Shown here: positions 24,121 to 31,966 of the stretch, piece after piece
Position numbering within the stretch: position 1 is the first letter of the stretch
Layout of the letters: every line of letters begins with the position of its first letter
Origin: a virus
Reading direction: 5' to 3' (one strand)
Virus record (IMG/VR): IMGVR_UViG_3300046542_000171
Span: 1-47,970 of that record
Length of the DNA stretch: 47,970 bases
Program-made: the position numbers and the translations under genes
Notes under the pieces: generated by a model
What the model saw: the letters and a program-made list of their open reading frames with translations, nothing else
Database searches by the model: none
Told to the model about the DNA's origin: nothing

Positions 24121-24254
24121 TGTAGGTCGTTGTATTTAGCGACTTTTCCTTATTTCACAAGGGTCTTACGAAGGTACGTGTAGGTTGATGTAGGTCAGTG
24201 TATGGCATTTTCGGTGCGCAAACTGAGCATTTTTGCCCATCGTTTTGCGCAAAA
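24121..24254. repeat. attP right arm: TGTAGGT and GCGCAAA repeats
   Basis: Between core and integrase operon lie TGTAGGTC at 24121, three 10-bp-phased copies (TGTAGGTTGA, TGTAGGTCAG, TGTATGGC) at 24179-24206, GGTGCGCAAA at 24213-24222, and the palindrome TTTTGCGCAAAA at 24243-24254. Phased direct repeats next to the core are expected for integrase or excisionase binding. Which protein binds which repeat is unknown. Confidence 0.55.
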
Positions 24255-24255
24255 A

Positions 24256-24480
24256 TTACGCTCGTTTTGAGCCGCCATACGCGGCGCCGAGACGGCCATA
24301 CAAACATATTGTCCAGTCCTCTCCGTACCGCTTGGCGCACTCCCTAACCAAGCTTTCTTCCTGGTATTCGCCCGTGTCGGGATCGACCCCATTGCCGTAG
24401 AGAGTTAAGTCGTCAAGCGGCAATTCGATCGCACCCGTTACGTCGTTTCGGGCGACAATGATGTAGTGCGAACTGCTCAT
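24256..24480 (-). CDS. 74-aa protein coupled to integrase, unknown
   Basis: It starts inside the integrase stop (ATGA overlap), so it is cotranslated. The N-terminus is beta-like (SSSHYIIVARNDVTGAIELP), the middle acidic (DPDTGEYQEESLVRECAKRY), and the C-terminus basic and short (YGGSKRA). It is the last gene before attP. Its coupling to the integrase suggests a role in recombination or its control, but I recognise no family. Confidence 0.6.
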   Translation of the reverse strand: MSSSHYIIVARNDVTGAIELPLDDLTLYGNGVDPDTGEYQEESLVRECAKRYGEDWTICLYGRLGAAYGGSKRA

Positions 24481-25595
24481 TCTGCTGCCTCCAAAACGCC
24501 TGCGGAGATCGAGTTCACTGCCGCGCGCAGGCGATCCGGGCAGTGTTTGGCGTAGACTTTCTCGACCATCGCGAGCGAGTTGCCGAGAACCCCGGCGATG
24601 TCGTAAAGGGGCACGCCGCGGCGGGCCATGTGAGTGGCCGCCGTGTGGCGCAGAGTGTGGGGCGAGACGCCCGTGCTCTTTGGCTTCTCGCCGGCCTTCC
24701 GATCGACGACACGCGCCGGGATGATCCCGGAGCGCTCGACGGCAATCTGAATGGACGCCCATATCTCTCCGGCGTTCTCCATCACCAGATCGTTGACGCG
24801 CTCCTTATGAGCGCGCTGCAGGATCGGCATGAGTGCGTCGGAGATAGCGACGGATACCCGCCGCTTCTTCGTCTTCTTCCGGCCAGGCACGTTGTAGTGG
24901 ATGACGCCGATCTCGAAATCGACGCGATCCCACGTGAGCTCCATGATGGCCTGCTTCCGGGCCGCCGTCTCGAGCGCCAGCCACAGGAAGCGCTCCAGCC
25001 GCGATAGCGTCTTGCCCTGGCGCAGCTTCGCCGCCGACGTCGTCAGCATCTGGATCTCGGCAGTCGTCAGCCAGCGGTCGCGCGCTTCGGCATCCGGCGG
25101 CAGGTCGAAGGCCGGGATGTCGGCCTTCTCCATGATGCGGGGTTTGTGTTTCGGCTGAGCGCAGAAACCGAAGCAGGCTCGTAGCGCGGCCAATTCCTTG
25201 CGCACCGTCACCGGCTTGGATTTCTTTCCCAGGATGCCGGCAACACGCTTGCTCGCGTACTCGTCGATAACGTCCTGCGTAATTTCCGGCAGCGTCAGAT
25301 CCTTGAAATGCGGCTCCATGTTGTTCCACGAGAAACGCAGATTATCAGGAACCACGCACTCCTTCTCGACGTGCTTCGTCCAGTAGACTTCCCATAGCTG
25401 GCCGACGGTCAGCGCGGCCTTGCCTTCAGCAGACAGATCGTTGCGGTGGCCTCCTATCAGGATCCACTGCGCGAACCTCTGTTCCGCGTCAGCATGGTTT
25501 TTAGTGCCCATGCTCTTGCGGCGGCTTCGCTTTCCTTCTGACCAGAAGGCGTAGTAGTGGCCGTTGTCGGCCTTTCCGAGGACTGGCGTTGGCAT
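24477..25595 (-). CDS. int: Tyrosine-recombinase integrase
   Basis: A 372-aa integrase that recombines attP with the host tRNA gene. An arm-binding N-terminus (residues 1-60) is followed by a SAM-like core-binding domain (about 62-150) and the catalytic domain (about 170-360). The catalytic set is Arg213 (ETAARKQAIMEL), a Lys around 240-246 (GRKKTKKRR), His313 and Arg316 (SPHTLRHTAATH), and Tyr348 (VEKVYAKHC). The usual second His/Trp (LGH) appears as Asn339 (VLGNS). The 5' end lies 139 bases inside the preceding HTH gene. The attP core is about 370 bp downstream. Confidence 0.93.
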   Translation of the reverse strand: MPTPVLGKADNGHYYAFWSEGKRSRRKSMGTKNHADAEQRFAQWILIGGHRNDLSAEGKAALTVGQLWEVYWTKHVEKECVVPDNLRFSWNNMEPHFKDLTLPEITQDVIDEYASKRVAGILGKKSKPVTVRKELAALRACFGFCAQPKHKPRIMEKADIPAFDLPPDAEARDRWLTTAEIQMLTTSAAKLRQGKTLSRLERFLWLALETAARKQAIMELTWDRVDFEIGVIHYNVPGRKKTKKRRVSVAISDALMPILQRAHKERVNDLVMENAGEIWASIQIAVERSGIIPARVVDRKAGEKPKSTGVSPHTLRHTAATHMARRGVPLYDIAGVLGNSLAMVEKVYAKHCPDRLRAAVNSISAGVLEAAE

Positions 25596-25747
25596 TTCTT
25601 TCTCTCCACATAAATCGCTAAATCAACTTCATCAATCAGTACAGGGCGGCCGCTTATGAATGTCAGTTGGCCGCTCAAGCGAAGGCGCTTGACCTTTTCT
25701 CGACTACAGCGGAGCCGGTCAGCTACCTCTTGTTCCGTCAACAGCAT
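25457..25747 (-). CDS. Excisionase-like HTH protein
   Basis: A 96-aa protein. Residues 1-50 form a MerR/excisionase-type winged helix (LTEQEVADRLRCSREKVKRL, then GRPVLIDEVDLAIYVERKK). It therefore probably bends attP DNA to favour excision, or directs integrase. The C-terminal 46 residues are Ser/Thr/Arg-rich and low complexity because they are encoded over the start of the integrase gene in another frame. GGAG lies about 7 bases before the ATG. It overlaps the upstream repressor gene by 29 bases. Confidence 0.7.
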   Translation of the reverse strand: MLLTEQEVADRLRCSREKVKRLRLSGQLTFISGRPVLIDEVDLAIYVERKKCQRQSSERPTTATTTPSGQKESEAAARAWALKTMLTRNRGSRSGS

Positions 25748-26162
25748 TATCAGTCTCCAGCATCTCCATGATTGACAGCGCGGTCTTCGTCGAGACGAGC
25801 CGGTTGACGCGCAGCCACGCTACATTCGGAGCGTTCGGGCTGACCTTGAGCTCCATCGCGGGGGTGTCCTCGTCGATCGCACCCTCGATATGATTCGGCA
25901 GCAATTCGTCTGCCGGGACGCTGAGCGCAGCCGCCAGCGCGGACAAACTGGCCGGCGTCGGCAGCGAACGGCCGCGGACGTAGACGGAGATGCTGTCACG
26001 TGGCAGGCCGGACTGGCGGGCGAGCTCGCTTTGGGTCCAGCCTTTTGAAAGCATTAAATTATAAAGCCGTTTACCGAACTGCTGTTTGGTGAGGTGCTTC
26101 GGGACCAATCTGGTCTCAGTTGGAGTGTCGCCTGAAATATGTGTTCTAACGCGGTTAGTCAT
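25719..26162 (-). CDS. XRE-family repressor
   Basis: A 147-aa protein with an HTH_3 domain at about residues 26-85 (FGKRLYNLMLSKGWTQSELA, then SGLPRDSISVYVRGRSLPTP). A C-terminal helical part (VSPNAPNVAWLRVNRLVSTK) has no Ser-Lys protease site, so RecA-triggered self-cleavage is unlikely. It is the first gene of the leftward lysogeny operon (repressor, HTH, integrase, 74-aa protein) and faces divergent early genes, the classical position of a CI-like repressor. AGGGG precedes the ATG. A palindrome in its leader may mediate autoregulation. Confidence 0.82.
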   Translation of the reverse strand: MTNRVRTHISGDTPTETRLVPKHLTKQQFGKRLYNLMLSKGWTQSELARQSGLPRDSISVYVRGRSLPTPASLSALAAALSVPADELLPNHIEGAIDEDTPAMELKVSPNAPNVAWLRVNRLVSTKTALSIMEMLETDNAVDGTRGS

Positions 26163-26177
26163 TGTTTTCCCCTGTTA

Positions 26178-26191
26178 ACACCACATGGTGT
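26178..26191. promoter_or_regulatory. Operator-like palindrome in the repressor leader
   Basis: ACACCA-CA-TGGTGT, a perfect 6-bp inverted repeat with a 2-base centre, 16 bases before the repressor ATG and just downstream of the leftward -10. It is a good candidate for autoregulation by the XRE protein. Confidence 0.5.
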
Positions 26192-26198
26192 ATGCCAC

Positions 26199-26227
26199 TT
26201 GTATCTTGGTTTTTAAGAGGAAGTCAA
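26199..26227 (-). promoter_or_regulatory. Leftward lysogeny promoter (PRM-like)
   Basis: On the minus strand, TTGACT (26227-26222), a 17-base spacer, then ATACAA (26204-26199). It would transcribe repressor, HTH protein and integrase as one message. Confidence 0.65.
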
Positions 26228-26243
26228 GACATTTTGTCCGGAG

Positions 26244-26265
26244 TGTAGGTTGACATGATCGACAA
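26244..26265. repeat. 22-bp element, copy at the early promoter
   Basis: It starts TGTAGGTT and ends GACAA, resembling 4721-4742 and 31949-31970 (shared TGTAGGTTnnCnnGAnCGACAA). Here it overlaps the -35 box of the rightward promoter. Confidence 0.4.
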
Positions 26266-26278
26266 GGGCACATACAAA
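26250..26278 (+). promoter_or_regulatory. Rightward early promoter (PR-like)
   Basis: Consensus TTGACA at 26250-26255, a 17-base spacer, TACAAA at 26273-26278. It lies 34 bases before the first early gene and back to back with the leftward promoter, as in lambdoid switches. Confidence 0.75.
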
Positions 26279-26311
26279 TGGCGTAGGTAATCGTTATTCG
26301 GGTATAAGAAG

Positions 26312-26554
26312 TTGTTCGACGCGGTAAAGTTTTTACAGGACAACTTCGGTACTCCTGATGCTGTTGTGGGGATGGCAGCTCAGCACAGACTAGACATTCC
26401 TGTCAGAGATACGGTCAGAAAGTGGTTTGCCCGCGGTGCTATTTCGGGTGAGTGGCTACCTGTGCTTTTGACGATGCTGGAGTTGGAGAATGGAAAAGCA
26501 ATCAGCCTAAAGGGCTATGTATTGGACGGGGGTTATAATGACATCTTCGCATAG
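26312..26554 (+). CDS. Cro-position early protein
   Basis: An 80-aa protein starting at TTG, the only in-frame start before the conserved sequence, with a weak AAGAAG ribosome site. Residues 12-50 (GTPDAVVGMAAQHRLDIPVR, then DTVRKWFARGAISGEWLPVL) read as a helix-turn-helix, so it probably binds DNA as the lytic regulator opposite the repressor. It is the first gene from the rightward promoter. It ends GGYNDIFA, one of thirteen proteins here with a hydrophobic-Phe-X terminus. It overlaps the next gene by 17 bases. Confidence 0.65.
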   Translation: MFDAVKFLQDNFGTPDAVVGMAAQHRLDIPVRDTVRKWFARGAISGEWLPVLLTMLELENGKAISLKGYVLDGGYNDIFA

Positions 26555-26882
26555 TGACGCCGCGCGGCAGATGGAACGTGAATTGAAAATGTGGTGGACG
26601 CTGCTTACAGAAGCCCGGACACTCTACAGACAAGATCCTTTCGACCCCCGGTTACTCGAATACATCGACGAACTGGAAGTCCTGCAAGACATGACCGAGT
26701 GGCCGAAGCTCAAGACGCTTTGCGCGCACACCCTGGCCGCCGGCGCCGAGAAGCTGGCACGCGCCGCCGAGTTGCGTGACCGTCTTATCGCTGCCGGTCT
26801 GGCCGAAATGGACGCGGCTGCCGGTATGGCCCAAATGGGCGCGACTGCCGAAACCGGCACAGCAGCGATCATGACCGGCTGA
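26538..26882 (+). CDS. Early helical protein, unknown
   Basis: A 114-aa protein; GGACGGGGG lies upstream of the ATG chosen. Charged helices cover residues 1-60 (ARQMERELKMWWTLLTEART, then LEYIDELEVLQDMTEWPKLK). An Ala-rich helix (LARAAELRDRLIAAGLAEMD) and a Met/Ala/Gly tail follow. No family is recognised. Its stop and the resolvase ATG overlap by one base (TGATG), so it is expressed with the replication genes. Confidence 0.6.
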   Translation: MTSSHSDAARQMERELKMWWTLLTEARTLYRQDPFDPRLLEYIDELEVLQDMTEWPKLKTLCAHTLAAGAEKLARAAELRDRLIAAGLAEMDAAAGMAQMGATAETGTAAIMTG

Positions 26883-27304
26883 TGATAGAGATCGTGCTGT
26901 TGGGCGCTCCTCGTGGCAAGGAGCGCCCACGAGGAACAAAAGACGGCCACTTCTACACCCCTGAGAAAACCCGCAATTATGAAGGTGCACTGAAGTACGC
27001 CGCTGCGGAAGTGATGGGCTCCAGAGCACCGCTCGACGGCCCGCTGCATGTGGATTTGAGGATTGTCGTGCCGATCGCGCCGTCCTGGCCGAAGAAGCGA
27101 CAAGAGGCTGCCAGAGCGGGCCGGGAATGGCCGACGAAAAAGCCCGACCTCGATAATGTGATGAAAATGCTGGACGCTCTCAATCTCGTTGTATGGATTG
27201 ACGACAGCCAGATCGTGACAACCAACATCGACAAGCGATACGGCGAGAAACCCGGCCTGTGGGTTACAGTTCGCCCGATCGAAGGGGAAGGAATTTTCGG
27301 ATGA
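26882..27304 (+). CDS. rusA: RusA-type Holliday junction resolvase
   Basis: A 140-aa endonuclease that cleaves four-way junctions. Family signatures are GAPRGKERPRGTKDG at the N-terminus and the catalytic region KKPDLDNVMKMLDALN and WIDDSQIV, which provides Asp residues near 89, 91 and 105-106 for metal binding. Length is typical. TGATG and ATGA overlaps connect it to both neighbours. The C-terminus EGEGIFG carries the shared Phe-containing tail. It resolves recombination intermediates before packaging. Confidence 0.92.
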   Translation: MIEIVLLGAPRGKERPRGTKDGHFYTPEKTRNYEGALKYAAAEVMGSRAPLDGPLHVDLRIVVPIAPSWPKKRQEAARAGREWPTKKPDLDNVMKMLDALNLVVWIDDSQIVTTNIDKRYGEKPGLWVTVRPIEGEGIFG

Positions 27305-27879
27305 CACTGCGGATCGAAGAAGGGAAGTTCTACAGACGCCGCGACGGGTTTAAAGCGGGGCCGGTGCGAAAATACGGTGCCGGGTTTTCTGCCGCCTCTA
27401 CGTCCGAACAGGGCGAGGTTCGGCTATACGCGGTTGATGGTAAGCACGGGCTAGAGAACTACATAAGAAATCGTCCGGAGTTCGATCTTATCGCCGAATG
27501 GGACGCGCTGGACGCCTACGAAGAGTATGCGACGGCGCGCGAGAAAGCCAAACGTGACCGGGTTGAAACGCCCGACGTCAAAAAAGAGTTGGCCGACGAA
27601 GCAGTCAGCATCGTCAACGGCGCTCGTCGCAGCATCTACGCCGGGCCAGAGATGGCGTTCGAACGCATTGCCCGGTTCTGGCAAGCGTACTTCCTGAACA
27701 CCGGGCGCGACGTCCATATCACAGCGGCCGACGTTTCACCGATGATGCGATTGATGAAAGAAGCTCGTCTTTGCGAGACGCCAGACCATCGCGACAGCTT
27801 CGTGGATCTCATAGGCTATACACTGACCGGAGCCGAGGTTAGCGGCCTCCAGCCGGTTGACGCTGCGTCTGTTAAGTAG
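27301..27879 (+). CDS. DUF6378-containing early protein
   Basis: A 192-aa protein overlapping the resolvase stop by ATGA. The N-terminal 85 residues hold a small beta domain (IEEGKFYRRRDGFKAGPVRK) as seen in phage proteins that begin with a short SH3-like part. The C-terminal domain (about 110-180: YAGPEMAFERIARFWQAYFL, then MKEARLCETPDHRDSFVDLI) matches DUF6378, a phage family of unknown function. No catalytic role can be assigned. Confidence 0.7.
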   Translation: MTLRIEEGKFYRRRDGFKAGPVRKYGAGFSAASTSEQGEVRLYAVDGKHGLENYIRNRPEFDLIAEWDALDAYEEYATAREKAKRDRVETPDVKKELADEAVSIVNGARRSIYAGPEMAFERIARFWQAYFLNTGRDVHITAADVSPMMRLMKEARLCETPDHRDSFVDLIGYTLTGAEVSGLQPVDAASVK

Positions 27880-27888
27880 GATATTACG

Positions 27889-27898
27889 ACCTACAACG
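27889..27898. promoter_or_regulatory. Single TGTAGGTCGT site (reverse orientation)
   Basis: The bases around 27889-27898 read TGTAGGTCGT on the minus strand, identical to the attP copy at 24121. It lies in the 47-bp gap before the helicase gene. Confidence 0.35.
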
Positions 27899-27959
27899 GC
27901 CGACGCTGTTCCGATCTTCTGCTTTCATGTCTTGCCTGGCTATCCTGAAGGAACTACCG

Positions 27960-29315
27960 TTGCCCACACCTTTCCCAACCCAAATTATCGGCGCGCAATT
28001 CCTGGCAGAGCGGCAATCCGCTCTCCTTGCGGATGAACCGCGTTGCGGCAAGACCGGCGCGGCCATCATGGCGGCCGACTACAATCTCGAGGAAAAGGTT
28101 CTGATCGTGACGACGGCCTCTGGCCGTCCGGTCTGGCGCCGCGCCCTTAGCGCCTGGTCGCCATATGGCCGCCAAGCGCAGGTCATCGCCAAGGGCACCG
28201 ACAAGATCAGCAACAAGGCGGCCTCTGTCATCGTCGGATGGGGCGGTATCACGGACCCGAAAATCCGGTCGCAGCTCATCGGGCGGAAGTGGGATCGTCT
28301 CATTCTCGACGAGGGCCACTATGCCAAGAGTGTAGAGACGAAGCGCACGCAAGCGGCCTATGGCGACTTCACGCTCGGCGGCTCGCTCATCAACGACAGC
28401 ACGGCGCTGACAAGAGCGGCCGACTACAAGGTCTGGTGCCTGACTGGCACGCCGCTCCCGAACAGCCCGGCCGATATCTACCCGATGTTGCGGGCGCTAG
28501 CGCCACATAAGCTGCATGCGTCTAACGACGCCCCTGACGTCACGAAATACCAGGATTTCCTGCACCGCTACTGCGTCGTGCGGATGAAGAAGATTTCGAA
28601 CTTCCGGAAGATCCCCGTCGTTGTCGGCGGTCGGAACCTGGAAGAGCTGCGCGCCCGGATCGGTGACTTCATGTTGCGGCGGACCCAACAGGACGTCGGC
28701 ATCCGGGCGCCGATCTACGAAACGCTGCCGCTCGCCGTCTCGCCCGCCATGCGCCGGGAAGTCGAAGACAAGCTGGACGCCAAGACAGTCTTGGCCGCCG
28801 CAGAGGCCGGAGACACCAAGACGCTCGAAATGGAGCTCGGCCCGCTACGTCGTTTGACGGGCGAGATCAAGGCCCACGCGGTCGTCGCTGCCGTCAAGGA
28901 AGAGTTTGAATGCGGGCTCGACAAGATCGTGCTGGCGTACTGGCACCGCGACGTCGGCCAGGTCCTGAAAGACGGGCTTTCGACGTATGGCGTTGTCTTG
29001 CTTGACGGCAGCAGTAGGCCGACAGCGCGAGGCGAAGCGGAGCAGCGCTTTCTGCACGATCCGTCAATCCGGGTCTTTCTCGGTCAAATCCAAGCGGCAG
29101 GCGAGGCAATCGACCTGTCGTCCGCGGCGAACCTGTTGTTCGTCGAGACATCGTTCACTCCCGCTCAAATGGCGCAAATGTCCAAGCGGGTAACGAACCT
29201 CATGGCAACCCGACAAAGCTTCGTCCGGGTCGCCACACTTGAGGGAAGCATAGACGAAGCACTGCAAGAGATCCTGATGCGGAAATGGTCCGCCATCCGG
29301 GAAGTACTTGCCTAA
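27960..29315 (+). CDS. SNF2-like DNA helicase / ATPase
   Basis: A 451-aa superfamily 2 protein. Motif I is DEPRCGKT (residues 25-32); the N-terminal QIIGAQFLAERQSALLADEP is the SNF2 entry. Motif II is DEGH (near 117), motif III LTGTPLPNSP. The C-terminal RecA domain ends with motif VI-like AQMAQMSKRVTNLMATRQ. These translocases remodel DNA and act in phage replication or recombination. I choose the TTG at 27960 because GAAGGA lies 7 bases upstream and the conserved sequence begins there; the ATG at 27927 has no ribosome site. Confidence 0.85.
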   Translation: MPTPFPTQIIGAQFLAERQSALLADEPRCGKTGAAIMAADYNLEEKVLIVTTASGRPVWRRALSAWSPYGRQAQVIAKGTDKISNKAASVIVGWGGITDPKIRSQLIGRKWDRLILDEGHYAKSVETKRTQAAYGDFTLGGSLINDSTALTRAADYKVWCLTGTPLPNSPADIYPMLRALAPHKLHASNDAPDVTKYQDFLHRYCVVRMKKISNFRKIPVVVGGRNLEELRARIGDFMLRRTQQDVGIRAPIYETLPLAVSPAMRREVEDKLDAKTVLAAAEAGDTKTLEMELGPLRRLTGEIKAHAVVAAVKEEFECGLDKIVLAYWHRDVGQVLKDGLSTYGVVLLDGSSRPTARGEAEQRFLHDPSIRVFLGQIQAAGEAIDLSSAANLLFVETSFTPAQMAQMSKRVTNLMATRQSFVRVATLEGSIDEALQEILMRKWSAIREVLA

Positions 29316-29329
29316 CCAAGGAACCAACA

Positions 29330-30034
29330 ATGACACTGGAAATTAAAGTCTCGGCTCACGTCGAGTTCGGCCCGCTAAAGGAGCAGGTCGAAGAAGCAAT
29401 GGCCGCGCTCGGCTTCACGCGCACGGTGGCGGTGCTTGGCGGGGGCACGCTTTCGACGGCGGAAACTGTGGCCGCCGTTCGGGCGACACCGCCCGACATC
29501 TACAAGGAGGCCGCCGAAACTATCCTGACGAACACGCCGCGCGCAGGCGAGAGCGAAGCGCAGACGGCCGCGCGCCGCGAACGCGGCAAGCCTGCGTCGG
29601 GCCGTGCCCGCCGCACCAAGGAAGAGATCGCCGAGGACGAAGCAGCCGACAAGGCTGACGCCACCAACAGCGGCACAGGGCTCGGCATTAGCTCCGGCGA
29701 AGAACGTGTCGGCCCTGAAGATGACGCGGAGACGCAAGCGCAAGACGAGGCCGACGAACAGGCCGAAGTCGACGCCAACCGTGACGCCGAAGCGCCGCTG
29801 ACGATCGAAGACCTGAAGATGGCAATGTCGGAATACGTGACCAAGTTCGACATGGGCGCGGCGCAGGAAGACGGCGTCAACATCTTCGGCGACGCGCTCG
29901 GCAAGCCGCCCGGCGGCGAGCAATTCTGGAAGATGTCCATCGCCGCGGCTGCCGGCCAGGACACGCTCAAGAAGGCGATCGCCGCATGGAAGGCCGCTGC
30001 TACGGCTGACAAGCGGTACGCCAAGGTCGGCTGA
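29330..30034 (+). CDS. Early protein with acidic linker, unknown
   Basis: A 234-aa protein with AAGGAA before its ATG. Residues 1-70 look folded (SAHVEFGPLKEQVEEAMAAL). About 75-160 are a highly charged Ala/Glu/Asp linker. About 160-234 are helical (TIEDLKMAMSEYVTKFDMGA, then AAGQDTLKKAIAAWKAAATA). It lies between helicase and DUF2800 nuclease, coupled to the latter by TGATG. A role as replication or recombination accessory factor is inferred from position only. Confidence 0.6.
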   Translation: MTLEIKVSAHVEFGPLKEQVEEAMAALGFTRTVAVLGGGTLSTAETVAAVRATPPDIYKEAAETILTNTPRAGESEAQTAARRERGKPASGRARRTKEEIAEDEAADKADATNSGTGLGISSGEERVGPEDDAETQAQDEADEQAEVDANRDAEAPLTIEDLKMAMSEYVTKFDMGAAQEDGVNIFGDALGKPPGGEQFWKMSIAAAAGQDTLKKAIAAWKAAATADKRYAKVG

Positions 30035-31302
30035 TGGTTGACCACGGCTCACGCGATCACGCTACCTGGAGCGCTTCGGCAACGGAGCGCAACTGGAATT
30101 GCTCCGGCGCGCTGGCGATGACGAAAGACTTGCCGGAGACGACCAGCGAAGCCGCCGATTGGGGCACGTGTTGTCACCAAATATCCGAGAAATGCCTTCG
30201 CCAAGGAGTTCAGGCGATCGACTTTCTTGGCACGATAGAGAAGGGTAAGAAGTACGAGTTCGAAGTAGACGAGGAAATGGTCGAAACGGCGCAGATGTAC
30301 GTCGACCATGTCCGTAAGCGGGTGATCGAAGCGGCGCCGAAAAACGTCAATCCGGCCTCCCTCTTGCAGATCGAACAGCGCTTCTCCTTGGCCTCTCTGA
30401 AGCCACCTTTCGAGGCGGGCGGAACCGGCGACGCAGTGATCTATTTTCCATTGGAAAAGCTGATCGAAGTCGTCGACCTGAAGGGTGGCCGCGGCGTCGT
30501 CGTCGAAGCCAAGGGTAACAAGCAGGGCCGAACCTACGGGCTCGGTGCCATGCTGGCGAACCCGCAGCTCGTCGTCGAGCAGATACGAGTGACGATCGTG
30601 CAGCCGCGCGCCGGCCACCAGGACGGTCGGATCAGGCCCGAAACCTTCCACGTTGCGGACCTTATAGAGTGGACTACCGATCTGCTCGAAAAAATGCACC
30701 GGTCGAAAAAGGCAATGATCGACCGGCCCACAATGAACAGCACGGTTTGGGAACGCGAGTACCTGAACGCAGGCGATCATTGCGGGAAGACCTTCTGCAA
30801 GGCGGCGGGTTTCTGCCCGGCACTGGAACGGAAGGCTCTCGACACGGCTGGTGTCTGGTTTGACGACCTCGATCAGCCGCGTCTCTCCAACACGCCCGAC
30901 ATGCTCTCTCCGGAGCGTGCCGCGCAACTGCTCGACGCCGCCGACATGATCGGCGAGTACATCAACGCCGTGCGGGCCTATTGGCACTCACAGGCCGAGA
31001 TGGGCGTCGAGATCCCGAACTATGTGCTGGTCGACAAGATCGGCCGGCGCAAGTGGAAGGCCGACGACAAGGAAATCGTTGCGGCGCTGGAAGGTAAGGG
31101 AATACCACATCAACACCTGTGGCAAGACCCGAAGCTGAAGAGCCCCGCCATGATGGAAAAGACGCTCGGCGCGAAGCGTAAAGCCGAGCTCGCGGACCTG
31201 ATCGAAACGCCCGTCACAGGGACGAATTTGGCCCGCGCCGACAAGACAACGCGGAAGGCGGCCACGCCTTCTGTCAACAAGCATTTTTCTATCCTCGACT
31301 AA
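30034..31302 (+). CDS. DUF2800 protein, Cas4/RecB-like nuclease
   Basis: A 422-aa protein. The N-terminus (SASATERNWNCSGALAMTKD, then EAADWGTCCHQISEKCL) and the middle (GTGDAVIYFPLEKLIEVVDL, then KGGRGVVVEAKGNKQG) follow DUF2800, a PD-(D/E)XK relative of Cas4 and AddB: metal ligands Asp in GTGDAVI and VVDLKGG, and His in CCHQ. A Cys near 45 and a cluster at about 250-265 (HCGKTFCKAAGFCPALE) could hold an iron-sulfur cluster. It is paired with a DUF2815 ssDNA-binding gene downstream, as in many phages. I infer end-processing exonuclease function in recombination. Confidence 0.8.
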   Translation: MVDHGSRDHATWSASATERNWNCSGALAMTKDLPETTSEAADWGTCCHQISEKCLRQGVQAIDFLGTIEKGKKYEFEVDEEMVETAQMYVDHVRKRVIEAAPKNVNPASLLQIEQRFSLASLKPPFEAGGTGDAVIYFPLEKLIEVVDLKGGRGVVVEAKGNKQGRTYGLGAMLANPQLVVEQIRVTIVQPRAGHQDGRIRPETFHVADLIEWTTDLLEKMHRSKKAMIDRPTMNSTVWEREYLNAGDHCGKTFCKAAGFCPALERKALDTAGVWFDDLDQPRLSNTPDMLSPERAAQLLDAADMIGEYINAVRAYWHSQAEMGVEIPNYVLVDKIGRRKWKADDKEIVAALEGKGIPHQHLWQDPKLKSPAMMEKTLGAKRKAELADLIETPVTGTNLARADKTTRKAATPSVNKHFSILD

Positions 31303-31324
31303 CCTGATCTGAAAGGAAGCCAAA

Positions 31325-31942
31325 GTGGCAAGATCCGAAGACGTAAAAACCATCGAACTCCGTTGGGCATTCACCAACGGCCTTTTCGAACTCCAGACGA
31401 CGCAGGCCGGCAAGAAGCAGTGGAACGTCACTGGCCTCTATGCCAAGAGCGCCGATGTCTCCAAGCTGGAAGCTGCAGCCCTGGAAGCGGCCGTTGCCGA
31501 GTGGGGCGACAAGGCCAAGCAGATGATCAAAGACGGCCTGATCCACTCGCCGTTCCTGGACGGCGACGGGCCGCAGGGCAAGTCGAAGAAGACCGGCGAA
31601 CCGCATGCCGGCTTCCCCGGCCATAAGTTCATCCGCTTCATCTCCGGCGAAGAGTACCGCCCGAAGCTGTTCAATCGTCAGCTCCTGCCGATCACCAGCA
31701 AGAACGACTTCAAGTCCGGCGATTACGGCTTTGGTGTCGTGAACGCCTTCACGTGGGAGAACAAGGAGAAGGGCAAGGGCATCTCCTTCGGTATCTCCAT
31801 GATCCAGAAGTCGCGTGATGGCGAAAGCCTTGGCGGCTCCGGCGGCGCGGATCCGGAAAGCTACTTCGAAAAGCTCGAGGACGCAGGAGACGCGCCCGAT
31901 ACCACGAAAAGCGGCGCAGGCGCAGCGGGCCTTTTTTCGTAG
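31325..31942 (+). CDS. ssDNA-binding protein, DUF2815
   Basis: A 205-aa protein with a GTG start (AAAGGAAG upstream). IHSPFLDGDGPQGKSKKTGE, then FIRFISGEEYRPKLFNRQLL and FKSGDYGFGVVNAFTWENKE, match the DUF2815 OB-fold ssDNA-binding family, related in role to T7 gp2.5. The C-terminal 45 residues are acidic and Gly-rich and finish GAAGLFS. As in SSB proteins such a tail would recruit partner enzymes. The stop codon lies inside operator-like repeat C. Confidence 0.82.
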   Translation: MARSEDVKTIELRWAFTNGLFELQTTQAGKKQWNVTGLYAKSADVSKLEAAALEAAVAEWGDKAKQMIKDGLIHSPFLDGDGPQGKSKKTGEPHAGFPGHKFIRFISGEEYRPKLFNRQLLPITSKNDFKSGDYGFGVVNAFTWENKEKGKGISFGISMIQKSRDGESLGGSGGADPESYFEKLEDAGDAPDTTKSGAGAAGLFS

Positions 31943-31956
31943 GTCAGTTGTAGGTT
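31938..31956. promoter_or_regulatory. Tandem operator-like repeat C
   Basis: CGTAGGTCAGTTGTAGGTT, nearly identical to repeat A at 10528. It overlaps the stop codon of the ssDNA-binding gene and runs into the 22-bp element at 31949-31970. Confidence 0.55.
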
Positions 31957-31966
31957 AACGCGAACG

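Noticed and set aside
24059-24135. A functional phage tRNA-Thr gene
   Set aside because: Only the 3' half folds; the bases before the anticodon loop do not pair with the 3' anticodon stem, and no D arm or 5' acceptor strand is present.
25719-26162. LexA/CI-type self-cleaving repressor
   Set aside because: The C-terminal part is too short and shows no Ala-Gly cleavage site or Ser/Lys dyad.
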